Positions 49,572 to 58,787 of a stretch of 64,000 nt of DNA are shown in pieces. The DNA is from an uncultured bacterium. Its GTDB lineage: Bacteria; Bacillota; Clostridia; Lachnospirales; Lachnospiraceae. A program made the position numbers and the translations under genes. The stretch lies in the NCBI GenBank assembly GCA_947383005.1, contig CANDBT010000020.1, forward strand, positions 1-64,000, in the 5' to 3' direction. Below the pieces are notes generated by a model. It was not told the origin of the DNA. It made no database searches and was given only the letters and a program-made list of their open reading frames with translations. The stretch's first letter is position 1. Each line of letters starts with the position of its first letter.

Positions 49572-49810
49572 AATATAACTTATCAGAATTTGCGAAGCAA
49601 ATTTTGATAAAAGGCACCGTTTTTCGTGCCATAAATCCGATTACAGGGTTCGCGAAGCGGTTCCTGTAATATAACTTATGAGAATCACGCTTTTGATTCT
49701 CATAAAAGGCGCATGCTTTTGCGCCGTAAATCCGATTATAGGAAGCCGGTTTTGCTTCCTATAATATAACTTATCAGAATTTGCGAAGCAAATTTTGATA
49801 AAAGGCACCG
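49572..49810. repeat. Tandem array of three-hairpin units, about 96-bp period
   Basis: The sequence ATATAACTTAT recurs at about 49575, 49671 and 49766. Each full unit has three stem-loops in a fixed order: TTATCAGAATTTGC...GCAAATTTTGATAA, then GGCACCG...GTGCC, then ACAGG...CCTGT in unit 1; and TTATGAGAATC...GATTCTCATAA, GGCGC...GCGCC, ATAGGAAGC...GCTTCCTAT in unit 2. The links between stems (ATAACTTAT, ATAAAAGGC, TAAATCCGATTA) are constant while both arms of each stem change together. A third, partial unit ends next to the debranching-enzyme stop codon. Confidence 0.8.
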
Positions 49811-49813
49811 TCT

Positions 49814-51949
49814 TTACAGCGGCCTTCCCGTAAATACTGCCACCGACCGGGGACGCATGATAAAGGAACTGTCAATACGCACTTCATGTCCTTCCTCATA
49901 AAAGTACCTTCCCATACCATCACCAAAAGTATTGGCGCTTAAATACCAGGCGTTCTTATTATGCAGTTCCGGCAAAGTAATCTCCACATCTTCCCAGTAA
50001 GTATTAATCACCAGATACACTAAATCGTCTTTTCCTTCTTTCCGGTCATATCCAGCAAAACTGATCGCAATTGTCCTGGCATCTTTGGGGATATCTACAA
50101 TATGCTCTGCCCGGATATAATGTGTGTGCATGGGTTCCATTCCGCAAACGGCATCTGGCAGTTTCTTCCGTATCACCATATGCTTTTTTCGGTAATGGAT
50201 CATAAACTTAAAAAATTCAAATAAATCCCTATTTTTTTCCAAAAGCCCCCAATCCAGCCAGGATATCTCATTATCCTGGCAATAACAATTATTATTGCCG
50301 AACTGCGTATTGGCAAACTCATCTCCCGCCAAAAACATAGGCGCCCCCCGGCTGCACATCAATACTGCACAGGCGTTGCGGATCATACGAAACCGGAGTC
50401 CGAGCACCTCCGGATCATTTGTCTCTCCTTCGCATCCGCAATTCCAGCTTCGGTTGTCGTCAGCCCCGTCTGTATTATTCCAACCGTTGCCCTCATTGTG
50501 TTTTTCGTTATAGGAATACAAATCGTATAGTGTAAATCCGTCGTGACAAGTAAGAAAATTCACGCAAGAATTATAACCTGCATAGTCATTATCATAATCC
50601 GAATAATAACCGCCATATAAATCACCCGAACCGCATATACTCCAGGCCGCATCCCACGCCTCCCAGCAGTCCCCTTTTAAATATCCCCGCAGGGCATCCC
50701 GATATCTGCCGTTCCACTCCGCCCACCGCCCGCTGGCAGGGAAACTCCCTACCTGATATAATCCTCCGGCATCCCAAGCTTCAGCAATCAGCTTTACGTT
50801 GCTCAAAAGCGGGTCATTCGCCAAACTCTCAAGCAGCGGCGGTTTATTCATCGGCGAACCGTCCTCGTTTCTTCCTAAAATACTTGCCAAATCAAACCTG
50901 AACCCATCCACCCGGTAATTGATTACCCAATACCGCAAGCATTCCAATATCATCTGGCGGACTACCGGGTGATTGCAGTTCAATGTATTGCCACAACCGC
51001 TGAAATTGTAATAATTTCCTTCCGCTGTCAGCATATAATAGATCTTATTATCAATACCCTTAAAACAAAATGACGGCCCCAGTTCATTCCCTTCTGCTGT
51101 GTGATTAAACACCACATCCAGGATCACCTCAATGCCGTTATCATGAAACTCTCGTATCAATTCTTTTAACTCTGTTCCTTCTCGGTTATACTCCGCCGTC
51201 GACGCATAATTGCTGTTCGGCGCAAAAAAGCCTACCGTATTATACCCCCAGTAATCCAACAACTGACGGCCATCTACTATTCGGCTGTTCATTGTTTCGT
51301 CAAATTCAAAAATAGGCATTAATTCTACCGCATTGATTCCCAGTTCTTTCAAATAAGGAATCTTCTCCCGGATACCGGCAAAAGTTCCCGGATACTTTAC
51401 CCCTGAAGATGGGTGATAGGTGAATCCTCTCACATGCATCTCATAAATAATCAAATCAGACAGCTCTTGGGAGGATTGAGGCATAGCGCCCCAGTCAAAA
51501 ACATCCCTTACCACCCTGGCATGGTAATGCTTAATCATCCTCTCCCCCCATTTTTCCTGCCCTGTTACTGCCCTGGCATAAGGATCTAACAAAACCACTT
51601 CTTTATTAAAAAGCAATCCTTTTTCCGGGCAATATTCACCATCAATCTGGTAGGCATATTCAAAATCTTCAATTTTCAAATCAAACACGATCATGGAATA
51701 CACATCCCCGACCCGGTATTCCTCCGGGAAAGGAAGAATGGCGTAAGGTTTCTCTTCACCCTTATGGAACAATAAAAGTTTACAAGATTTTCCATTATGG
51801 GTATGGATAGTAAAATTAACTCCTGAACCTACCGCCATCGCTCCGTTCATGTCAAATAGCCCTGGTCTTACCGGATATCTTGAGATCTTGCCCATCGGCG
51901 TCACCGATACGGGGTAATCCAGAGTCAATCTTTGGCCATACAAATTCAT
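49814..51949 (-). CDS. Glycogen debranching enzyme / isoamylase, GH13
   Basis: A 711-residue GH13 enzyme cutting alpha-1,6 branches of glycogen or starch fragments. An N-terminal CBM48-type beta domain (GSGVNFTIHTHNGKSCKLLL) is followed by the catalytic barrel: DLIIYEMHVRGFTYHPSSGV, VILDVVFNHTAEGN, VDGFRFDLASILGR with the nucleophile Asp, LIAEAWDAGG with the acid/base Glu, and FLTCHDGFTLYDL with the third acid. The GWNNTDGADDNRSWNCG segment is typical of GlgX and isoamylases. No signal peptide, so it is cytoplasmic. No other glycogen genes are in the window. AAGGGGG precedes the start. Confidence 0.92.
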   Translation of the reverse strand: MNLYGQRLTLDYPVSVTPMGKISRYPVRPGLFDMNGAMAVGSGVNFTIHTHNGKSCKLLLFHKGEEKPYAILPFPEEYRVGDVYSMIVFDLKIEDFEYAYQIDGEYCPEKGLLFNKEVVLLDPYARAVTGQEKWGERMIKHYHARVVRDVFDWGAMPQSSQELSDLIIYEMHVRGFTYHPSSGVKYPGTFAGIREKIPYLKELGINAVELMPIFEFDETMNSRIVDGRQLLDYWGYNTVGFFAPNSNYASTAEYNREGTELKELIREFHDNGIEVILDVVFNHTAEGNELGPSFCFKGIDNKIYYMLTAEGNYYNFSGCGNTLNCNHPVVRQMILECLRYWVINYRVDGFRFDLASILGRNEDGSPMNKPPLLESLANDPLLSNVKLIAEAWDAGGLYQVGSFPASGRWAEWNGRYRDALRGYLKGDCWEAWDAAWSICGSGDLYGGYYSDYDNDYAGYNSCVNFLTCHDGFTLYDLYSYNEKHNEGNGWNNTDGADDNRSWNCGCEGETNDPEVLGLRFRMIRNACAVLMCSRGAPMFLAGDEFANTQFGNNNCYCQDNEISWLDWGLLEKNRDLFEFFKFMIHYRKKHMVIRKKLPDAVCGMEPMHTHYIRAEHIVDIPKDARTIAISFAGYDRKEGKDDLVYLVINTYWEDVEITLPELHNKNAWYLSANTFGDGMGRYFYEEGHEVRIDSSFIMRPRSVAVFTGRPL

Positions 51950-51967
51950 ACACTGCCCCCTTCATTG

Positions 51968-52031
51968 GTAACAGTCCAGGCAGGCTTAACGCCCAAAATC
52001 CATATCAAATCCCCCCCGTCTGAACTGTTGC
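51968..52031. mobile_element. Short MITE-like element upstream of the debranching-enzyme gene
   Basis: Ends GTAACAGTCCAGGC and, read backwards, GCAACAGTTCAGACGGG frame 64 bases without coding capacity. The ends match the family at 20166, 32276 and 43768. The remaining sequence 52032-52206 up to the codY stop shows a C run and no clear signal. Confidence 0.55.
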
Positions 52032-52206
52032 CCTCACTGTAAAATGTATCTCCAGAATCTCTGAAAACACATTAAGAATAGTATCACAAACAAACAGATA
52101 ACCATGTTTTTTCTTATCATTCCCCTCATGCCGGTCTGTTAAACAAAATATTTCTGTATGCTCCCTATTCCTTACACTGTTTTCGGCATTCCCCCCCCCG
52201 ATTGCC

Positions 52207-52983
52207 TTACTTTAAAGCCTTATTATTCTTTAATTCATCAAATACCACATCATTCAGTACCTTGATGTAAGTTCCTTTCATTCCTGAAGACCGGGACTCT
52301 ATAACTCCGGCGCTCTCAAATTTACGCAACGCATTGACAATTACCGAACGAGTGATGCCCACCCGATCGGCAATCTTGCTGGCAACCAATATCCCCTCAT
52401 TCCCATCCAGCTCCTCAAAGATATGAGTAATTGCCTCCAGCTCAGAAAAGGATAATGTACTAATCGCTGATTTGACAATCTGAATTTTCCGGCTTTCTTC
52501 TGCATTCTCTTCATTTACCGAACGCATCATCTCCAATCCTACCACGGTTGTGCCGTATTCACTCAAAATAATATCATCAATATCATACTGCTCATTACAT
52601 TTGTAGATAAATAATGTACCTAAACGTTCTCCGGCAATATCGATAGGAGTAATGATCGCCTGATACTTCTTTACATTCTCCTCTGCGAATCCCAATGTCG
52701 CCAGGTTGACATTTTCCTTGGTAGATAAAATACTAAGCAGCCTTTCATTGAGCATACGATCTACATATCCCCCAACTTGATCTTCGATCAGTTCCTCAAT
52801 TTCATCCACTCCCGGACAAATACCTACTCCTAAAACCTTTCCTTTTTTGCTGATGACCAAAATATTAGAGAGCTGAATTTCACTCAACACCTTACAAATA
52901 TCGTTGAATACTACTTTGTGCGAGTTGTTGTTGTGCAATAATTTATTGATTTTTCTTGTCTTATCCAGCAACTGTACACTCAT
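52207..52983 (-). CDS. codY: GTP-sensing pleiotropic regulator CodY
   Basis: A 258-residue global regulator that represses stationary-phase and amino-acid genes when GTP and branched-chain amino acids are plentiful. The N-terminal GAF domain (MSVQLLDKTRKINKLLHNNN; IITPIDIAGERLGTLFIYKC) binds the amino acids, and the C-terminal winged helix contains the recognition element ASKIADRVGITRSVIVNALR. Length and motifs are diagnostic. The start is the ATG at 52983 with GAGGAGG upstream. It has its own promoter at 53042-53070 and follows topA. Confidence 0.97.
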   Translation of the reverse strand: MSVQLLDKTRKINKLLHNNNSHKVVFNDICKVLSEIQLSNILVISKKGKVLGVGICPGVDEIEELIEDQVGGYVDRMLNERLLSILSTKENVNLATLGFAEENVKKYQAIITPIDIAGERLGTLFIYKCNEQYDIDDIILSEYGTTVVGLEMMRSVNEENAEESRKIQIVKSAISTLSFSELEAITHIFEELDGNEGILVASKIADRVGITRSVIVNALRKFESAGVIESRSSGMKGTYIKVLNDVVFDELKNNKALK

Positions 52984-53041
52984 TTCGAGAAACCTCCTCA
53001 ATTTATGGTTATCTTGCCGCGAATCAAACTCCGCTATTTAA

Positions 53042-53070
53042 ATATTAACACGATTTTTTAGCAATAACAA
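53042..53070 (-). promoter_or_regulatory. Promoter of codY
   Basis: Minus-strand TTGTTA and TAATAT are 17 bases apart, about 60 bases before the codY ATG. A solitary MITE-like end (GCAACAGTTCAGACGGCGGG) lies further upstream near 53111. Confidence 0.65.
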
Positions 53071-53200
53071 GAGTTTTTCGAAATTATTTGACATTTCATC
53101 AAAATTTGTGCAACAGTTCAGACGGCGGGGAAAAACAGATAATATGACAAAACATGGCTGAATAACTGTCATAGAGACTTGCTTTCAGCCATGCAACGGC

Positions 53201-55291
53201 CTACCCTTCAGCCGCTTTTGTTTTTATATTCATCGTATATCCGCATTGTTCATCTGCACACAGCAGCTTACTTCCCCGTTCCACCATATATCCGCCACAT
53301 TTCGGACATTTCTCCAAAGAAGGCTTTTGCCAAGACATAAAATCACATTCGGGATTATCTTCACAGCCGTAAAAACGGCGGCCTTTTTTTGTTTTGCGGA
53401 TAACCACTTCTTTGCCGCATTTCGGACAAGGCACACCAACTTTTTCCAAATATGGCTTGGTATTCTTACACTCGGGGAATCCGGGACAAGCCAGGAATTT
53501 GCCATGAGGACCATATTTAATCACCATATTCCGGCCACAGAGATCGCATACCACATCAGATACTTCATCAGCAATCTTCACCGACTCCAATGTCTCCTGA
53601 GCCATTTTCACCGCTTCGTCCAAATCCGGGTAAAAATTTTCTACCACTGTCTTCCATTTAACTGTCCCATCTCCTATTTTGTCCAGCAAAAGCTCCAAAT
53701 TGGCCGTAAATCGCGTATCTACAATACTGGGAAAGCATTTGCGCATAATTCCGTTGACCACTTCGCCCAGTTCCGTCACATACAGATTTTTATTCTCTTT
53801 TGTCACATAACGCCGCGCCAAAATCGTGGTAATCGTAGGCGCATAAGTACTCGGGCGCCCGATTCCCTGCTCCTCTAAAGCTTTTACCAGGGAAGCCTCG
53901 GTATAATGAGGCGGCGGCTGGGTAAAATGCTGACTTGGGGTAAGCTGAACTGCCTTGAGTACATCTTTCGGTTCCATCTTGCCCAGCAAAGTATTATTCT
54001 CCTCTTTATCTTCATCCTGGACATAGACAGACATAAAACCGTCAAAAGCCAATTGGGAAGCAGATAAGCTGAACAAGTATTCCTCTGCCGATATTTTCAC
54101 CGAAACCGTCTCATATACAGCCGGCTGCATACGGCTGGCTGTAAAACGTTTCCAAATCAACTGGTACAAACGAAACAAATCCCTTGACAGGGAATCTTTT
54201 ACCTTAGCCGGGGTAAGAGTGATATCGGTAGGACGAATCGCTTCATGAGCATCCTGAATCTTTCCGTTATTCTTGGTAGAGACATCACTTTTCAACACAT
54301 AATCGCTGCCATAAACCTGTTCTACATACTTGCGTGCCAGTGCATCCGCTTCTTCGGCGATTCGGGTAGAATCTGTACGCAGATACGTAATTAATCCGAT
54401 CGTATCATGCCCCTCAATATCTACTCCTTCATACAACTGTTGCGCCAGACGCATGGTTTTCTGAGTCGAAAAATTCAAAACTTTAGACGCCTCCTGCTGA
54501 AGCGTACTAGTCGTAAAAGGTATCGGCGGCTTTTTCATCCGTTCGCCCGTCTTCACTTCCTCAACCATAAACACTTGGTCTTTCAAATCCGCCAGAATCT
54601 GATCCATTTCCTTCTTTTCGTGAATAACCAGTTTCCCATGGCGGGTACCGTAAAACTTCGCCTTCATCGGCTTACGGCTTCCCTCCTGCAGCAGTTGTGC
54701 TTCCAAATTCCAATACTCCTCCGGGATAAAAGCAGAAATCTCATCTTCCCGGTCGCAAATCATACGCAACGCTACCGACTGTACCCGGCCGGCGCTTAGC
54801 CCTCTCTTTACCTTTGCCCACAAAAGAGGACTGATCCGGTATCCTACCATCCGATCAAGCATCCTTCTGGCTTGCTGTGCATCTACCAAAGCCATATCGA
54901 TTTTGCGAGGACTCTTCAGGGAATTCTTTACTGCTGTCTTGGTAATTTCATTAAAACTGACCCGATAAACCTTCTTGCTTTCCTGCTCATCCAGCTTCAG
55001 CGCTTTCATCAAATGCCAGGAAATCGCTTCACCTTCCCGGTCAGGGTCTGTTGCCAGGTATATCTTATCCGCCTTCTTTACTTCCTTGCGAAGTTTTGAC
55101 AAAATATCTCCTTTCCCCCGAATGGTAATATATTTCGGTTCAAAATCATGGTCCACATCAATGCCCAAAGAACTTTTTGGCAAATCTCGCACATGTCCGT
55201 TGGAGGCATCCACCTCATAATTCGTTCCCAGGAATTTCCGAATGGTTTTCACTTTTGCAGGTGACTCTACTATTACTAAATTCTTCGCCAT
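53201..55291 (-). CDS. topA: DNA topoisomerase I
   Basis: A 696-residue type IA topoisomerase relaxing negative supercoils. It has the Toprim domain (LVIVESPAKVKTIRKFLG; LATDPDREGEAISWHL), the RRMLDRMVGYRISPLLW segment, the active-site Tyr in GLITYLRTDSTRIAEE, and three C-terminal zinc ribbons (CDLCGRNMVIKYGPHGKFLAC; CPKCGKEVVIRKTKKGRRFY; CPKCGGYMVERGSKLLC). Length is typical. It lies 15 bases after dprA, in the order dprA-topA-codY known from other Firmicutes. Confidence 0.97.
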   Translation of the reverse strand: MAKNLVIVESPAKVKTIRKFLGTNYEVDASNGHVRDLPKSSLGIDVDHDFEPKYITIRGKGDILSKLRKEVKKADKIYLATDPDREGEAISWHLMKALKLDEQESKKVYRVSFNEITKTAVKNSLKSPRKIDMALVDAQQARRMLDRMVGYRISPLLWAKVKRGLSAGRVQSVALRMICDREDEISAFIPEEYWNLEAQLLQEGSRKPMKAKFYGTRHGKLVIHEKKEMDQILADLKDQVFMVEEVKTGERMKKPPIPFTTSTLQQEASKVLNFSTQKTMRLAQQLYEGVDIEGHDTIGLITYLRTDSTRIAEEADALARKYVEQVYGSDYVLKSDVSTKNNGKIQDAHEAIRPTDITLTPAKVKDSLSRDLFRLYQLIWKRFTASRMQPAVYETVSVKISAEEYLFSLSASQLAFDGFMSVYVQDEDKEENNTLLGKMEPKDVLKAVQLTPSQHFTQPPPHYTEASLVKALEEQGIGRPSTYAPTITTILARRYVTKENKNLYVTELGEVVNGIMRKCFPSIVDTRFTANLELLLDKIGDGTVKWKTVVENFYPDLDEAVKMAQETLESVKIADEVSDVVCDLCGRNMVIKYGPHGKFLACPGFPECKNTKPYLEKVGVPCPKCGKEVVIRKTKKGRRFYGCEDNPECDFMSWQKPSLEKCPKCGGYMVERGSKLLCADEQCGYTMNIKTKAAEG

Positions 55292-55306
55292 GGTTACTCC
55301 TATAAA

Positions 55307-56455
55307 TCAAATTTTCTTTCCAAAATAATGCGTCGCTGAACGGAACACGAAGCCACTCAGCTCCAACTCCAGCAAAATCCCCATACATTCACCGGGTTCT
55401 AACCCACAGTTTCTCATAATTTCGTCTAAATGTTTGGGAGTGAAATCCAAGCAACTATACACCATTTTTTCTTTCTTTGCAAGAGTGTTTATGTTTTTTT
55501 CATGAAGAATTAACACTTTCTGATGCTTAACTCCTAAAAATTCCAAAATATCATCGGGTGAAATTGCCATGTGTGCTCCCTGCTGAATCAATCGGTTGCA
55601 GCCGGCGCTTAAGGGATCCGTAATCCGCCCTGGAACAGCAAAAATCTCTTTCCCCTGCTCTAATCCCAGCTCTGCCGTTATCAGGGAACCGCTCCTCTCT
55701 TTAGCTTCCACAATCAGCACCGCATCGGCCAGGCCGCTGATAATCCGGTTTCTCATGGGGAAATGACGTGCTAAAGGCTTTGAACCTAACGGAAACTCTG
55801 ACAAAATCCCGCCGGTGCGGATCATCACCTCAAAAATCGCATATTGGGAAGAAGGATAACAGATATCTACCCCACAACCTAATACCCCAAAAGTAAGGCC
55901 ATTGGCTTTTAACGCACCTCTGTGGGCGCATCCATCAATCCCCAAAGCCAGTCCGCTGACAATCTGTACTTGTGCTCCAGCCAGATGGCGGGCAAATTCT
56001 TTAGCTAATTGTTCCCCGTAAGCAGAACAGCCGCGGGCACCTACGATTGCCACAGAAGGAAGCTCTTCTCTTGGCAGATCTCCTCTGACAAAAATCCCCA
56101 TAGGATAGTCATAAATCTCCCGCAAACGTTTAGGATAATCCTGGTCGAAAGGAGTAACAAAACGAATCTGTTTTTCTGACAACTTGTCATATTCATACCA
56201 ACACGACTCCAACTGCCCGCGCCAGTCAATCAAGGCTTGTCTCTGCGCCTCACTAAGGATTCCGGCATCCTCCAACCCTGTCTCTTCTATATTATATATT
56301 GCTTCAAAGCTCTGAAAATACTCATATAATTTTCGAATAGAAACTGCCCCCAAAACAGGAAGCTTACACAGCCAATATAGATATCTTTTCTCCCTTTCGC
56401 TTCTCTCCTGTTCTTTTAATCCCTTCCTATTTTTATCCGTCTTTCCCTTTTCCAT
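55307..56455 (-). CDS. dprA: DNA-processing protein DprA
   Basis: A 382-residue protein that loads RecA on single-stranded DNA taken up during transformation. It has an N-terminal SAM-like region, the Rossmann-like core with VAIVGARGCSAYGEQLAKEF, IVSGLALGIDGCAHRGAL, FGVLGCGVDICYPSSQ, MRNRIISGLADAVLIVEA and AVPGRI, and a C-terminal winged-helix (DML1-like) domain. AAGGAGGAGG precedes the start. Its upstream partner comM is broken by the prophage, so its normal promoter may be displaced. Confidence 0.96.
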   Translation of the reverse strand: MEKGKTDKNRKGLKEQERSEREKRYLYWLCKLPVLGAVSIRKLYEYFQSFEAIYNIEETGLEDAGILSEAQRQALIDWRGQLESCWYEYDKLSEKQIRFVTPFDQDYPKRLREIYDYPMGIFVRGDLPREELPSVAIVGARGCSAYGEQLAKEFARHLAGAQVQIVSGLALGIDGCAHRGALKANGLTFGVLGCGVDICYPSSQYAIFEVMIRTGGILSEFPLGSKPLARHFPMRNRIISGLADAVLIVEAKERSGSLITAELGLEQGKEIFAVPGRITDPLSAGCNRLIQQGAHMAISPDDILEFLGVKHQKVLILHEKNINTLAKKEKMVYSCLDFTPKHLDEIMRNCGLEPGECMGILLELELSGFVFRSATHYFGKKI

Positions 56456-56554
56456 TCCTCCTCCTTTTCCCCATTATGTGCTCTCGGAGTCTCTCAGTGC
56501 CTGAATTTGTGAGATGATTTTTTGTCAAATGTGCATAAATTTATTCATAACCCT

Positions 56555-57106
56555 TCAGACAGCATCTTCCTTTCCCCAATATTTTTCCTGCAAATCCCGA
56601 TACCCGACAGCTTCATATAAATGTTTCCTGCCAATCCGCCCGCTTCCTTCCATATCGGCGACCGTCCGGGCCACCTTCAAAATTTTTTGATATCCCCGGG
56701 CGCTTAAATGGCAATCCTTAAAAGCCTTCTGCAATAATTCTTCCTCGCGCTCCCCTAAAAAACAATACTCCTTTACTTGTTTGCTGCTCATCTCACTGTT
56801 AAAAAAAATTTTGCTTCCCTGAAATCGCTTTTTCTGTATTTCCTGTGCCCGTTCCACCCGTTCACGGATGATTTCCGAAGATTCGTTTTGTTCCCCCATT
56901 CCCCGCAAATCCTCAAAGGAAATCCTCGCCGCTTCCACACAAAGATCAATCCGATCCAGCAAAGGCCGGGAAATCCGTCCCAAATACCGGTGAATCTGCT
57001 GTTTTGTACAACTGCATCTGCTTCGGTCAGGATAAAAACCACATGGACAGGAATTCATCGGTACAACGAAATTGATACAATTCAACGATGCACCCCCTAA
57101 ATGCAC
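56555..57106 (-). pseudogene. comM: 3' fragment of comM (Mg-chelatase-like ATPase), cut by prophage insertion
   Basis: The frame encodes the C-terminal third of ComM/YifB: NSCPCGFYPDRSRCSCTKQQ, RISRPLLDRIDLCVEA, then the Mg-chelatase C-terminal domain (SARGYQKILKVARTVADMEG). Complete family members are about 500 residues; the Lon-like N-terminal part and the Walker motifs are missing. ComM is a helicase used in branch migration during natural transformation. Upstream of the conserved Met-Asn the sequence changes to unrelated residues (MHLGGASLNCINFVV), marking the joint with phage DNA at about 57050-57080. The missing 5' part should lie at the far end of the prophage, outside this window. Confidence 0.88.
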
Positions 57107-57115
57107 CCCCCTAAA
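57089..57115. repeat. Short tandem repeat at the attachment junction
   Basis: TGCACCCCCTAAA is followed directly by TGCACCCCCCTAAA, exactly where comM sequence has ended and before the recombinase terminator. It may be part of the phage half of the attachment site or a binding site for the recombinases. Confidence 0.5.
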
Positions 57116-57117
57116 CC

Positions 57118-57153
57118 TAAAAAATGCGGGCCGGAAACTGATTATTCCGGCCC
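57118..57153 (-). terminator. Terminator after the recombinase genes
   Basis: A perfect 9-bp stem (GGGCCGGAA with TTCCGGCCC) is followed on the minus strand by GCATTTTTTAGG, about 50 bases after the last recombinase stop codon. Confidence 0.75.
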
Positions 57154-57203
57154 AGAAAAAAATTTTCTTTCTATATTAAATAGCGAAATTTACACATTTT
57201 TAC

Positions 57204-58787
57204 CTATCCATCAACTTTCACTTCGTTCCCCGCCTTGAAAGTGAATCGGATGTCGTCTCTGGCATAAACCGTGGCGTAGTCAAGGAGCGCCGTCCAAAGT
57301 TCCTCATCAAACTTTCCGCAGAAGCCGTCCAGCTTTTGCAGCCCGCCGATAAACCGCATATAGGTTTTCCTCTTTCCCTGCCTGTCGGAAATCTCCCCGG
57401 ATGCTTTTTCGTACCCGTCCCTTGCCGCCTCATACCGGGCGACCAGTTCATTGCGGCGTCTCTGGTATTCCTCCTGGTCCATGGCTTCAGCTTTGTTTTC
57501 CGCCACAATCCTTTTTACCATTTCCGCCACCATCTTCGTCTCAGTCAGAAACCGGCTCTGCTCCACCTCCAGCTCCGTGGTGTCGCATAATGTCCGCATC
57601 ATCACCTTGGTGTTCGCTATCAGCTCATCCTTTTCCGGGATGACCGCATTGACGGCTTTCACGAAGGCATCCTTTATCTCGTCCTCTGTAAGGTGCGGCG
57701 TCCGGCATTTCTTATCGTTCTTGAACTTGCGGTTGCACTGGAAGATCACCCTGCGGTATTTGTCCTGTGAGTGCCACACCTTGGAGCCGTACCAGTTCCC
57801 GCACTCGGAACACTTGATTTTCGAGGAAAATATGCTCGTGCTGCTGTACCTTGCGCCCATGCTCTTCCTCCGCTCCATCTCTTCCTGCACCAGCTCCCAT
57901 GTTTCGGGAGGGATGATTGCCTCGTGGTTCCCCTCCACATAATACTGCGGGATTTCCCCCTGGTTCCTCTTCCGCTTTTTGGTGAGGAAGTCCGCCGTGT
58001 ACTGCTTCTGCAGGAGCGCATCCCCTTTATACTTCTCGTTGGTGAGGATGCTCTTGACGGAACTCTGGTGCCAGGTGTCCTTCCCCGCGGGGCTCTTGAT
58101 GCCAAGCCCCGTCAGCTTCTTGCCGATGGCATACGGGCTCAGTCCCTGCAGGAAAAGCTGGTATATCAGCTTTACCGTTTCTGCCTGCTCCGGGTTCACT
58201 CTCAGGCTACCGTCCTCGCCTTTCTCATATCCGAGGAAAGTGCTGTAGGCAAGGCTGCCTTTGCCGTCCGCAAACTGCTTCCGCTTGCCCCAAGTGGTGT
58301 TCTCTGAAATGCTCCTTGACTCCTCCTGCGCAAGGGAGCTCATGATGGTGATGAGCAGCTCCCCCTTGGTATCCAGCGTGTAGATGTTCTCTTTTTCAAA
58401 ATAAACCTCGATGCCCTTCTCCTTCAACTTCCGTACTGTCGTTAAGGAATCCACCGTGTTCCTTGCGAACCGGCTGACCGATTTTGTGATGATGAGGTCA
58501 ATCTTCCCCGCCAGGGCATCCTCAATCATCTGGTTAAAACCATCGCGCTTTTTTGTGTTCGTTGCAGAGATGCCTTCGTCCGTATACACCCCGGCAAATT
58601 CCCAATCCTCCCGGCCGTTTATGTACCGGGTGTAATAATCGACCTGTGCCTCATAGCTTGTCGCCTGTTCCTCGGAATCCGTGGATACCCTCGCATACCC
58701 CGCCGTCTTCCGCTTTTTCGCCACCGCAATCGGACTGGAGTCAAACCGGTTCAGCGTGGCGGGTATGGTTGTTACTTTCTTTGCCAT
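57204..58787 (-). CDS. Large serine recombinase A
   Basis: A 527-residue site-specific recombinase. The N-terminal resolvase domain has the nucleophile Ser in TAGYARVSTDSEEQATSY and the arginine-rich IITKSVSRFARNTVDSLTTV. The middle recombinase domain (SILTNEKYKGDALLQKQYTA) is followed by a zinc ribbon (KCSECGNWYGSKVW; later Cys in CNRKFKNDKKC) and a coiled-coil stretch near residues 400-470. Enzymes of this class integrate and excise phages and conjugative elements without host factors. AGGTGG precedes the ATG, which lies 16 bases inside recombinase B, so the two are co-translated. Having two such enzymes in tandem suggests they act together. Confidence 0.93.
   Translation of the reverse strand: MAKKVTTIPATLNRFDSSPIAVAKKRKTAGYARVSTDSEEQATSYEAQVDYYTRYINGREDWEFAGVYTDEGISATNTKKRDGFNQMIEDALAGKIDLIITKSVSRFARNTVDSLTTVRKLKEKGIEVYFEKENIYTLDTKGELLITIMSSLAQEESRSISENTTWGKRKQFADGKGSLAYSTFLGYEKGEDGSLRVNPEQAETVKLIYQLFLQGLSPYAIGKKLTGLGIKSPAGKDTWHQSSVKSILTNEKYKGDALLQKQYTADFLTKKRKRNQGEIPQYYVEGNHEAIIPPETWELVQEEMERRKSMGARYSSTSIFSSKIKCSECGNWYGSKVWHSQDKYRRVIFQCNRKFKNDKKCRTPHLTEDEIKDAFVKAVNAVIPEKDELIANTKVMMRTLCDTTELEVEQSRFLTETKMVAEMVKRIVAENKAEAMDQEEYQRRRNELVARYEAARDGYEKASGEISDRQGKRKTYMRFIGGLQKLDGFCGKFDEELWTALLDYATVYARDDIRFTFKAGNEVKVDG

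Noticed and set aside
49572..49810. CRISPR array
   Set aside because: The units are about 96 bp, the joints rather than 25-36-bp repeats are constant, the variable parts are palindromic stems, and no cas genes are present.
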